Below are positions 54,528-62,170 of a stretch of 64,000 bases of DNA, in pieces. The notes beneath the pieces were generated by a model. The model saw only the letters and a list, made by a program, of their open reading frames with translations, did no database searches and was not told the origin of the DNA. The translations under genes were made by a program, and so were the position numbers. Each line of letters opens with the position of its first letter. The first letter of the stretch is position 1. The DNA is from Halobacteriales archaeon QS_5_70_15 (GTDB lineage: Archaea > Halobacteriota > Halobacteria > Halobacteriales > Haloarculaceae), in NCBI GenBank assembly GCA_003022005.1, contig PXRQ01000081.1, positions 31,583-95,582 of the forward strand, read 5' to 3'.

Positions 54528-55307
54528 ATGGTGGACGACGAACACGAGCACACGCCGGTCTCGGTCGAGGGCAAGCGCGCGGTCGTCATCGGAGGAACGA
54601 GCGGCATCGGCCGGGCCATCGCGCTCGGCTTCGCGGCCGACGGCGCCGAGGCCGTGGTGGCGACGAGCCGGACCCCGGAACGGGTCGAGGCGGCCGCCGA
54701 GGCGGTCCGCGAGCGCGGCGCCGCGTCCCTGGAACTGACCTGCGACGTCTCGGAGCGCGAGTCGCTGACGGCGCTGGCCGACGGGGCCGTCGAGGCGTTC
54801 GGCGGCGTCGACGTGCTGGTCAACTCCCCGAGTTCAATCGCCCGCGAGTCGGTCGCCGACGTGACCGAAGCGGAGTGGCAGGACGTCCTCGACGTCCTGC
54901 TCGACGGAGTGTACCGCGCGATACGGACTTTCGCGGAGCGGATGGAAACGGGAAGTATCGTCAACATCGCGTCGCTGGCGTCGGTGCTCGCGCTCCCGGA
55001 CCTGGCTGCGTACTCCGCAGCGAAGGGGGGCGTCGACTCGCTCACCCGCGTCGCGGCGAAGGACCTCGCCCCAGAGATCAGGGTGAACGCCATCCGTCCG
55101 GGTTTCTTTATCACCGAACAGACGAAAGACGCCTACGCGGAGGGGACCGACCGCCACCGCCAGGTCACCGGGCGGTCGATGCTGCCGCGGTTCGGGGATC
55201 CCGCCGAACTCGCCGGCGCGGCCATCTACCTCGCGAGCGACGCCGCGAGCTACACGACCGGCGAGGTACTGACCGTCGACGGGGGGTTCCGATCGAGCAC
55301 GTTCTGA
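54528..55307 (+). CDS. SDR-family oxidoreductase (classical)
   Basis: A 259-residue NAD(P)-dependent dehydrogenase of an alcohol, polyol or keto acid. Cofactor motif GGTSGIGRA, NSPS in place of NNAG, catalytic Ser in NIASLASVLA, and YSAAK with Tyr and Lys; the C-terminal TTGEVLTVDGGF is typical. Unlike the proteins at 2501 and 27003 it keeps the full catalytic set. CACCTATCAGG about 30 bases upstream is a promoter candidate. The stop TGA overlaps the P-family palindrome at 55307. It could oxidise a sugar next to the KARI-like and KdgF-like genes. Confidence 0.9.
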   Translation: MVDDEHEHTPVSVEGKRAVVIGGTSGIGRAIALGFAADGAEAVVATSRTPERVEAAAEAVRERGAASLELTCDVSERESLTALADGAVEAFGGVDVLVNSPSSIARESVADVTEAEWQDVLDVLLDGVYRAIRTFAERMETGSIVNIASLASVLALPDLAAYSAAKGGVDSLTRVAAKDLAPEIRVNAIRPGFFITEQTKDAYAEGTDRHRQVTGRSMLPRFGDPAELAGAAIYLASDAASYTTGEVLTVDGGFRSSTF

Positions 55308-55388
55308 CACGGCCGTGCGCGACGGGTTACCGGCGATCACCCGGTTCGGGTTCGGCAGTCGTCGGTATCGGACTGCGCACGACCGTAC
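55307..55388. repeat. 82-bp palindromic element, family P copy 4
   Basis: The left end ACACGGCCGTGCGCGACGGG and right end GACTGCGCACGACCGTACG pair with a few changes; inner TTACCGGCGAT and GTCGTCGGTAT continue the stem. Its first base is the last base of the SDR stop codon TGA, and it separates that gene from the convergent cupin gene. Confidence 0.82.
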
Positions 55389-55404
55389 GGGGCGCCGCCG
55401 GTGG

Positions 55405-55764
55405 CTACTCCGCGTCACCGTCCTCGTCCTCTGCCCAGGGCGGGTTCGTCCGCGGGGGGCTGAACAGTTCGACGCCGACCGCTGCCTCGTCGCCGGTGAC
55501 CTCCGCCGAGTGGACGGCGTGACCGGGGATGACGTAGGAGTCGCCGGCCTCGACGTGGTGCTCCTCGCCGTCGACGGTGAACAGGATAGAGCCGCCGAAG
55601 AGGTAGCCCGCCTGCTCGTGCTCGTGGCTGTGGTCGCCGACGACCGATCCGGGTTCGATGCGGAAGTGCTGGACGCTCATCCGCTCGCAGGCGGCCAGTT
55701 GCGTCAGGAACACGCCGTCCAGTACCTCCGGGGTGTCGTGCTCGTCGAGTGACTCGACGTTCAT
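55405..55764 (-). CDS. Small cupin (KdgF-like) protein
   Basis: A 119-residue single-domain cupin. Metal-binding motif 1 is GDHSHEHEQAGYLFGG (two His and Glu); motif 2 is PGHAVHSAEV (His). The SYVIPGHAVHSA ending recalls KdgF, which linearises unsaturated uronates on the way to 2-keto-3-deoxy acids, but small cupins are hard to assign. Start MNVESLDEHDTPEV at 55764. Convergent with the SDR at 54528 and divergent from the SDR at 55877; the Asp/Glu-rich C-terminus is a haloarchaeal trait. Confidence 0.82.
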   Translation of the reverse strand: MNVESLDEHDTPEVLDGVFLTQLAACERMSVQHFRIEPGSVVGDHSHEHEQAGYLFGGSILFTVDGEEHHVEAGDSYVIPGHAVHSAEVTGDEAAVGVELFSPPRTNPPWAEDEDGDAE

Positions 55765-55866
55765 ACCGCCCCCCTTGCCTGAGTGGCACCTAAAGCTTCT
55801 CCCCTGACGACACCGCCGTCCCCGGGAGCACCGCGCCCCCGGGAAGTTATGTCCGGGCGGGCGGAT

Positions 55867-55872
55867 GGAGGT
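55867..55872 (+). promoter_or_regulatory. Shine-Dalgarno site deciding the SDR start
   Basis: GGAGGT ends four bases before the ATG at 55877. It favours that start over the in-frame ATG at 55865, which overlaps the site. Most genes here appear leaderless, so a full SD is notable. Confidence 0.6.
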
Positions 55873-55876
55873 CCCT

Positions 55877-56653
55877 ATGGGCGAGATGGACGGACGGACG
55901 GCGATCGTCACCGGATCGAGCAGCGGCATCGGGAAGGCCATCGCCGAGCGGTTCGCCGCGGAGGGAGCGAACGTCGTCACCAACTCCCGGTCCCGGGAGC
56001 GTGCCGAGGCGGCGGCCGAGGAGATACGCGGGGCGGGCGGGTCGGCGGTCGGCGCCGCGGCGGACGTCAGCGACTACGACGCCGTCGAGGGGCTCGTCGG
56101 GGCCGCCGTCGAGGAGTTCGGGGGCCTCGACGTCATGGTGAACAACGCCGGGCACACCGTCACGGGACCGAGCGAGGAACTGGCCGTCGAGGACTGGCGC
56201 TCGGTGGTCGACGTCGACCTCTCGGGGGTCTACTTCGGTTGCCGGGCGGCCGGCCGGCGGTTCATCGACCAGGGCGAGGGCGGAGCCATCGTCAACGTCT
56301 CCAGTATGATGGGCCACCAGGGGCTCCACGAGCGGGCGGCCTACTGCGCCTCGAAGGCCGGGGTCGACAACCTCACCCGGACGCTCGCCGTCGAGTGGGC
56401 CGAGCACGGTATCTACGTCAACTCGCTCGCGCCGGGGTACATCCGGACGCCCATCACCGACGAGACGATGGAGACGGCGGGCTACGACGAATCGGACATT
56501 ATGAATCGCACGCCGCTCGGGCGGTTCGGCACTCTCGAGGAGATGGCCGAGTGCGCGCTGTTCCTCGCCTCGCGGAACAACTTCGTCACGGGCGAGGTGC
56601 TGACCGCCGACGGCGGCTGGTCGGCGTTCGCGTGGGGGAGCTGGGGGGAGTAG
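55877..56653 (+). CDS. SDR-family oxidoreductase (classical, sugar dehydrogenase-like)
   Basis: A 258-residue short-chain dehydrogenase: MGEMDGRTAIVTG, cofactor loop GSSSGIGKA, VNNAGHTV, catalytic Ser in NVSSMMGHQ, YCASK with Tyr and Lys, PGYIRTPIT, and NNFVTGEVLTADGGW. Resembles glucose/gluconate and 3-oxoacyl-type SDRs. It probably oxidises or reduces a sugar or keto-sugar acid. GTTATG about 30 bases upstream is a promoter candidate. It ends 3 bases before a degenerate R-family palindrome that separates it from the convergent aminotransferase relic. Confidence 0.9.
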   Translation: MGEMDGRTAIVTGSSSGIGKAIAERFAAEGANVVTNSRSRERAEAAAEEIRGAGGSAVGAAADVSDYDAVEGLVGAAVEEFGGLDVMVNNAGHTVTGPSEELAVEDWRSVVDVDLSGVYFGCRAAGRRFIDQGEGGAIVNVSSMMGHQGLHERAAYCASKAGVDNLTRTLAVEWAEHGIYVNSLAPGYIRTPITDETMETAGYDESDIMNRTPLGRFGTLEEMAECALFLASRNNFVTGEVLTADGGWSAFAWGSWGE

Positions 56654-56655
56654 TC

Positions 56656-56735
56656 GTACCGTCGAACGCGACTGATCGAACATCGCCGCCAGCACGGTGT
56701 GGCGACACACGACGGGGGCTCGTGTCCGACGGCGT
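56656..56735. repeat. Degenerate 80-bp palindromic element, family R copy 4
   Basis: GTACCGTCGAACGCGACTGA and CGTGTCCGACGGCGTC mark the ends; the inner TCGAACATCGCCGCCAGCAC matches the inside of copy 1. On the minus strand the element begins TGACGCCGTCGGACACG, and that TGA is the stop codon of the aminotransferase relic. Confidence 0.65.
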
Positions 56736-57866
56736 CAGTCGGCCGCGATCTCGGACGACACCGCCCCGAGCGCCTCCCCGAAGGCCTCGACCAGCCGGTC
56801 GAGTTCTGCCCCCCCCATCGGGGTCGAGACGTTCCCCATCCCCCGAGGCGCGAGGAACACCCCGCGGTTGCGGGTCTCCGTGAACAGTCGGCGGTTGGCC
56901 GGCGCCCCTGCCGCGGAGCTGTCGTGGTCGGTCACCGGCGAGTCGGTGAGGTGGACGTTGAACAACGAGCCGTCGCCGGTCACCTCCACGGGGACGCCGG
57001 CGGCCTCGGCCGCGCCGGCGAGCCGTTCCCGCGCCTCCGCCCCGAGGTCGTTTATCCGTTCGATGGCCGCCGCGTCGAGCGCGTCGAGCGTCGCCGCCCC
57101 GCCGGCCATCGTCGCGGGGTTGCCGTTGAACGTCCCGGAGTGGGTGACGCCGTCCGAGGACGGATCGAACACGCCCATCACGTCCGCGCGGCCGCCGAAC
57201 GCCCCCGCGGGGAGGCCGCCGCCGATGAACTTCCCGAGCGCCGTCAGATCCGGCGTCACGCCGTAGCGCTCCTGTGCGCCGCCCACCGCGAGCCGGTAGG
57301 TCATCACCTCGTCGAATATCAGGAGCGTGTCGGTGTCCTCGGTCAGGTCCCGTGCGGCCTCCAGGTAGTCGGTCGTCGCGGGGATCATCCCGGCGTGACC
57401 CATCACGGGCTCGACGACGAAGCACGCGAGGTCGGTGCCGTGGCGCTCGAACGCCGCCGTCAGCGCGTCGGGGTCGTTGAACCGTCGTCGCCTCCGTGCC
57501 CGAGTTGGCGAATCGGACCCGCTCGACCGAGGGGGTGCGCTCGACGATGCGACGGGCGAGGTCGGTCGCCTCCTCGGTCGGCGCGGCGAAGCCGCTCCCA
57601 CGCCTGAACCGCTCGCAGACGGCCTCCACGACCGGATCCGGGGCGTGACCGAGCACCGCCGCGGTGTAGTTGTTGAGGAAGTCCAGCAGTTCCTCGCCGT
57701 CGGCGGTCGTGAGCGTACACCCCGAGGCCTCCTCCACGAACGACGGGTACGGGGCGTGGTAGGTGACTTCCCGGGTATCACCGCCCGGCATGTACGCATG
57801 CGCCTCCTCGAAGAGTTCGCGCGAGCGGGGCGTCGCCCGCTCGTACCGCTCGACAGGGTCCGACAT
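56735..57866 (-). pseudogene. Class III aminotransferase (GSA aminomutase-like) with internal deletion and frameshift
   Basis: N-terminal part: MSDPVERYERATPRSRELFE, AYMPGGDTREVTYH, GHAPDPVVEAV, RVRFANSGTEATTV. Near 57480 it jumps to another frame: FNDPDALTAAFERHGTDLAC, VVEPVMGHAGMIP, LLIFDEVMTYRLA and the PLP-binding Lys in LTALGKFIGGGLP. Roughly 70 residues between the two parts, which normally include the cofactor-stacking aromatic (YHG) region, are absent. The architecture is that of glutamate-1-semialdehyde aminomutase relatives used in catabolic clusters. Deletion plus frameshift means no active enzyme. Confidence 0.85.
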
Positions 57867-58041
57867 ACCACGGCGCTTCGCGGACGGGAATTAAAAGGTT
57901 GTGTGCGAGCGGGAGGTCCTCACGGGCCCGGACGCGTCGACGGTCCGCCCAGGGACGAGACGGGAGGGCGGAACAGTGCGAGCCGCAGGGGTGGGAGGGG
58001 GGAATAGCGTCGCTGTTCGCGGGGCTCGCGGGGTAGGTATT

Positions 58042-58120
58042 ATACTGTCGGACGTAGGCCCATGAACGACATCGCCCTACCGTGGTGGCGATGATGTTCA
58101 GGTAGTTACGTCCGACAGTA
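58042..58120. repeat. 79-bp palindromic element, family R copy 5
   Basis: ATACTGTCGGACGTA (58042-58056) and TACGTCCGACAGTA (58107-58120) are inverted ends; inner arms CATGAACGACATCGCC and GGCGATGATGTTCA pair. It is the only clear copy inside a divergent promoter region (aminotransferase relic and MR/MLE relic on either side). Its two distinguishable arms are swapped relative to copy 1. Confidence 0.85.
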
Positions 58121-58147
58121 GTAGTCCTGGCACCGGGTGGTCGGGCC

Positions 58148-59305
58148 ATGAACGATCCCGAGGTTGAGCGCGTCGAGGCGGTCGGCGTGGCGGCGCCGCT
58201 TGCGGAACCGTTCGGCTACGCACAGGGCTGGGTCGAGACCCGGACGGCGACGCTCGTCCGCGTCGAGACGGGCGACGGGACCGTGGGCCGGGGGGAGTGC
58301 TGGGGGCCGGTCGCCGGGACCCGCGAAACCGTCGAGGAGGTGCTCGCGCCGCACGTGCTCGGCGAGGACCCCCGCGAGGTCGAGCGCCTGTACGACCGCC
58401 TCTACGACGTCGGCCGGGCGACCTACCAGACGGTCGTCCCGCTACCCGCGATCTCCGGTATCGACCTCGCGCTGTGGGACCTCGCGGGCAAACTCCGCGG
58501 GGAGCCGGTCGGGACCCTCCTCGGCGGCCGGCGTCGCGACGCCGTCCGGCCGTACGCGACCGGCCACTACTTCCCGAAGATCAGGACGCCCGGACGGTCT
58601 ACGAGCGCGTCGTCGACGAGGCCGGCGGGAACGCCGACGCGCTCGGGGCGGTGAAGCTCAAGACCGGTCTCTCGCTGCTCGGCTACGGTCCCGAGGAGGA
58701 CGTCGAACTCGTCCGCAGGGTGCGCGAGGCGGTCGGCTCCGACGTCACCGTGATGGTCGACGCGAACTACGCCTACGACCGGACCGACACGCCGGGTCAG
58801 CCGGGCGCTCGAGGACGAGAACGTCCACTGGTTCGGGGAGCCGGTCCCCCCGGAGGACATAGCGGGGTACGCCCGGCTCTCGGAGATCCTCGACGTCCCG
58901 GTCGCCGGCGGCGAGTGCCACACGCCCGCGGAGTTCGACCACACGCCCGCGGAGTTCGACCGGCTGTTCGAGCGCGGCGGGCCGGACGTCGCACAGCCTG
59001 ACGTCTGTATCGTCGGCGGGCTCACGCCGGCACGACGGATCGCCCGCCGTGCGTACGACCACGGCGTTCCGCTCGTCCCGCACGTCTGGGCGACGCCGGT
59101 GGCGTTCGCGGCGAGCCTCCAGCTGATCGCGACGCTCCCAGGCGACCCGTGGCTGGAGTTCGACCGCTCGCCGAACCCGTTCCGGGAGGAGCTCTCCGCG
59201 GGGCCGTTCGCTCCGGACGACGAGGGGCTGGTCCGGGTCCCGGACGGGCCGGGGCTGGGCGTCGAACTCGACGGAACGGCCGTCGAGCGGTACCGCGTGG
59301 GGTAG
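58148..59305 (+). pseudogene. Broken enolase-superfamily (MR/MLE) gene with tandem duplication
   Basis: Starts MNDPEVERVEAVGVAAP. The frame shifts near 58585 (to DARTVYERVVDEAGG, VKLKTGLSLLGYG, MVDANYAYD) and back near 58798 (to LEDENVHWFGEPVPPEDIAG). It ends PDGPGLGVELDGTAVERY at 59305. The KxK site and Asp are present in the middle frame, but the usual WFEEP is WFGEP, replacing a metal-ligand Glu with Gly. At 58919-58960 a 21-bp unit is exactly duplicated, giving HTPAEFDHTPAEFD. Two frameshifts, a key substitution and a slippage duplication together indicate real decay. Confidence 0.85.
58919..58960 (+). repeat. 21-bp exact tandem duplication inside the MR/MLE relic
   Basis: CCACACGCCCGCGGAGTTCG plus A occurs twice without change (58919-58939 and 58940-58960), duplicating seven codons in frame right after the GGEC metal-ligand segment. 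Confidence 0.9.
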
Positions 59306-59395
59306 GGCCAAACCGCCCACGCGAGCCTCCGAGCGGGAGACGCTCCCGACCACCCCCTCAATTTATTCACCACCGGGTATCGCTTCCGGAACACG

Positions 59396-60574
59396 ATGAG
59401 CGCGATACAGTCAGTCGAGACGAGACACGCCGACGCGGGCTGGCGGGACTACCATTTCGTCCGCGTCACGACCGAGGACGGCGTCGTCGGCTGGAGCGAG
59501 TACGACGAGAACCTCGGGGCGACGGGTATTACCACGGTGGTCGAGGACATGGCCTCGACGGTCGTCGGCGAGCCAGTGGAGGCGGTCGAGGGCGTCCGTG
59601 CAAAGCTCGTCCCCGAGGTGCGCCAGTCCTACACCGGCGTCGGGGCGATGGCCATCGGCGCCATCGAGAACGCCCTGCTCGACGCGAAGGCGAAGGAGCT
59701 CGGTGTCCCCTGCGTGGACCTGCTCGGCGGGGCCGTCCGCGAGGAGATCCCGGTGTACTGGTCCCACTGCGGTACCTACCGCATCAGCCAGCGGGCGAAG
59801 TGGTACGACCCGGTCGAAACCCTGGAGGACGTGGTCGCCCTCGGCGAGGAGGTGCGGGACAGCCAGTTCGGGGCCCTGAAGACGAACGTCTTCGACTTCA
59901 GGGGCGACGAGCCGACGGGGTGGGCACCGGGGTTCGGGCGGCCCCACCACCCCTCGCTCACCATCGAGGACGACCAGCTGGAGGCCCAGCGGGAGTACCT
60001 CGAGGCCCTCCGGGAGGGGGCGGGACCCGAGACGGACATCCTGCTGGACCTGAACTACAACATGAAGCCGGAGGGGTACGTCAGGATGCTGCGCGAGCTC
60101 GAGGAGTTCGACCTGTTCTGGGTCGAGATGGACCTGCCCGGCGCGGGGGCCCTGGCGGACGTGCGCCGGCAGAGCCCCCACACCATCGCCTCCTGCGAGG
60201 CGCTGGTCCCGCACGAGTCGTTCGTGCCGTACCTGCAGGAGCGGGCGACGGACGTGGTCATCATCGACGCGCTCTGGAACGGCGTCCAGCTGACGGCGAG
60301 GATCGCCTCGATGGTCGATGCCCACCAGCTCCACGTCGCGCCGCACAACTACTACGGCCACCTCGGCACGCTCATGAACGCCCACTGGGCGGCTGCGGTC
60401 CCGAACCTCCGGATCATGGAGACCGACATCGACCGGCTCCCCTGGGACGACGAGCTGTTCACGGCCGCCCCGGAGTACGAGGACGGGAACCTGCAGCTGC
60501 CCAGGGAGCCCGGCTGGGGCTGTGATCCCGACGAGGACGCGCTGGAGGAGTACTCGACGGATTCCGACTACTGA
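59396..60574 (+). CDS. Enolase-superfamily (MR/MLE) enzyme with KxN motif, intact
   Basis: A 392-residue enzyme, divergent from the others: VRVTTEDGVVGWSEYDENLG, ENALLDAKAKELGVPCVDLL, a KTN site in GALKTNVFDF, LLDLNYNM as the first metal site, FWVEMDLPGAG where others have xEEP, SCEALVPHESF, and APHNYYGHLGTL with the His. A long loop (RGDEPTGWAPGFGRPHHPSL) follows the KxN. The replaced motifs suggest a separate subgroup, perhaps acting on a different acid. AATTTATTCACC about 30 bases upstream is a strong TATA box. Confidence 0.88.
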   Translation: MSAIQSVETRHADAGWRDYHFVRVTTEDGVVGWSEYDENLGATGITTVVEDMASTVVGEPVEAVEGVRAKLVPEVRQSYTGVGAMAIGAIENALLDAKAKELGVPCVDLLGGAVREEIPVYWSHCGTYRISQRAKWYDPVETLEDVVALGEEVRDSQFGALKTNVFDFRGDEPTGWAPGFGRPHHPSLTIEDDQLEAQREYLEALREGAGPETDILLDLNYNMKPEGYVRMLRELEEFDLFWVEMDLPGAGALADVRRQSPHTIASCEALVPHESFVPYLQERATDVVIIDALWNGVQLTARIASMVDAHQLHVAPHNYYGHLGTLMNAHWAAAVPNLRIMETDIDRLPWDDELFTAAPEYEDGNLQLPREPGWGCDPDEDALEEYSTDSDY

Positions 60575-60940
60575 TCCGGGCGGTGTTCGGGTTCCCGGTC
60601 GTCGCGTAACGAGGAGGAGGGCGTACCACCGAAACCGCCGCCCGCACGTTTAGTGTGGCGGGACGATACCTGGTTTCCTCGCGGCGTGCGCTGGCGCTCG
60701 GGTGCGAGCGAACGCGCGAGCACCCGGACGAGAACTCCGTATGAGGGATGAGCACCGCAGCCGAGCGAAGCGAGGCCGACCAGCGGGAGGCCTCGATGGT
60801 GAGCGGTGAACGAAGCGAACCGCGAATCGGAGGGAGCCGAGGAGCACATTCGGCTGGGGAGGCGTGTGGCCGTCACGGTGGCGGTCCTGGTGGACTCGAA
60901 GACGGCCCGGTGAGACGATACAGGGGATCACCAGGTCCCG
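60575..60940. other. Gene-free interval with repeat copy 3
   Basis: About 365 bases after the MR/MLE gene. It carries GCGAAGCGAG/CTCGC-type blocks, including AGCCGAGCGAAGCGAGGCCG near 60760, and the conserved repeat core at 60851-60893. I see no protein signature before the relic that starts near 60940. Confidence 0.5.
60851..60893. repeat. Dispersed conserved repeat core, copy 3
   Basis: TCGGCTGGGGAGGCGTGTGG followed by CCGTCACGGTGGCGGTCCTGG matches copies at 15394 and 41436 in the same orientation. It lies between an intact MR/MLE gene and an MR/MLE relic. Confidence 0.65.
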
Positions 60941-61186
60941 TTCAGTACGAAAACCAACGACGGCCTCGGGGATTCATTACCACCCTCGCTCAACCGGCAC
61001 GAACCGATCCACGTCAACCCCGCCGCCGCGTTCGGGAACGTCCCCTCGGTCGAGCACCACTCGGCGGTCCTGAACCGGGTCCTCGAGTCGCCGCCGGAAC
61101 CCGTCGACGGCCGGTTCACGCCGCCCGAAGAGCCGGGGCACGGCATCCGGTTCTCGGGCCTCCAGGCGTACGAGAAGCCGGCCTGA
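60940..61186 (+). pseudogene. C-terminal relic of an MR/MLE gene
   Basis: One frame reads NDGLGDSLPPSLNRHEPIHV, AAAFGNVPSVEHHSAVLNRV and FTPPEEPGHGIRFSGLQAYE, ending with a TGA at 61184. PPEEPGHGIRF corresponds to the PxGPGLGVEL end of MR/MLE proteins, and the VEHHS segment to the preceding helix. There is no start codon and no barrel. It follows repeat copy 3 directly. Confidence 0.7.
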
Positions 61187-61225
61187 CTCCTCGATCCACG
61201 CCGAACGAATTACACTACAAATGAC

Positions 61226-61239
61226 GTTTGTGGACAAAC
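61226..61239. promoter_or_regulatory. Inverted repeat upstream of the pentonate genes
   Basis: GTTTGT-GG-ACAAAC is a perfect 6-bp dyad about 32-45 bases before the ATG at 61271, in an AT-richer stretch (ACTACAAATGACG before, TACTTGTCG after). It could be an operator overlapping the promoter for the 2-keto-3-deoxypentonate dehydratase gene. Confidence 0.5.
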
Positions 61240-61270
61240 TACTTGTCGTTCCCGTCTGCCACTCCTCCCC

Positions 61271-62128
61271 ATGCGTTACTACGGGTACCCGTCGACCGGC
61301 GGAAGCCGTTTAGTCGCCGAGGCGGACGATGGGACGTACGACCTGACGGCCGTCAAGCCGGACCTGGCGTCGTTCGGTGACCTGGCCCGGGCGGCCGCCG
61401 TCACGGAGACCGGCGTGGACGACGTCGCCGAGCGCCTCGTCGACCGAGCCCCGGAGTACGACCCGACGGATGCCCCCCGGGCACCAGGCGCGGACGAGGT
61501 GTGGGCCGCGGGCGTCACCTACGCCATCAGCGAGCAGGCCCGCGAGGCCGAGAGCGGCATGCCCGACATGTACATAGACGTCTACGATGCCGAGCGACCC
61601 GAGGTGTTCCTCAAGGCGACGCCGGGTCGAACGGTGGGCCCGGGCGAGGCCGTCGGCGTACGGCAGGACTCGGACTGGAACGTGCCGGAACCCGAACTCG
61701 GGGTCGTCCTCCACCGGGGCGACGTGGTGGGGTACACCATCGGGAACGACGTGAGCAGCCGCGCCATCGAGGGAGCGAACCCGCTGTACCTCCCACAGGC
61801 GAAGGTCTACGACCGGTGCTGTGCGCTCGGACCCTGTATCGCCTCGCCCGGAACCGTCGGGGACCCCCACGACCTCGGGATGTCGATGACGATCGACCGC
61901 GACGGCGAGCGCGTCTTCGAGGGGTCGACCTCGACGGACGAGATGGTCCGGACCTGCGAGGAACTGGTCGACTACTACACGCGGCACAACGCGGTCCCGG
62001 AGCGGGCGGTCCTGCTCACGGGCACATCCATCGTCCCGCCGGACGAGTTCACCCTCCGTGCCGGTGACTCGGTGACCATCGACATCGAGGGCATCGGCAC
62101 ACTCGAGAACCACGTCGTGACGGTCTGA
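61271..62128 (+). CDS. xacE: 2-keto-3-deoxypentonate (KDX) dehydratase, FAH family
   Basis: A 285-residue FAH-fold enzyme resembling the haloarchaeal XacE/KdaD group, which dehydrates 2-keto-3-deoxy-xylonate or -arabinonate to 2-oxoglutarate semialdehyde. Seen: EVWAAGVTYAISEQAREAES, VFLKATPGRTVGPGEAVG, the metal-binding VPEPELGVVLHRG, YTIGNDVSSRAIEG, KVYDRCCALGPCIA and LLTGTSIVPPDEFTL. The convergent neighbour is the dehydrogenase that uses its product, which strengthens the call. An inverted repeat lies upstream. One of the MR/MLE dehydratases in the window would have to supply KDX from xylonate or arabinonate. Confidence 0.85.
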   Translation: MRYYGYPSTGGSRLVAEADDGTYDLTAVKPDLASFGDLARAAAVTETGVDDVAERLVDRAPEYDPTDAPRAPGADEVWAAGVTYAISEQAREAESGMPDMYIDVYDAERPEVFLKATPGRTVGPGEAVGVRQDSDWNVPEPELGVVLHRGDVVGYTIGNDVSSRAIEGANPLYLPQAKVYDRCCALGPCIASPGTVGDPHDLGMSMTIDRDGERVFEGSTSTDEMVRTCEELVDYYTRHNAVPERAVLLTGTSIVPPDEFTLRAGDSVTIDIEGIGTLENHVVTV

Positions 62129-62170
62129 GTCGACCGACCGCCGACCGGAGGAGGGAGGGCGAGGGGCCCG

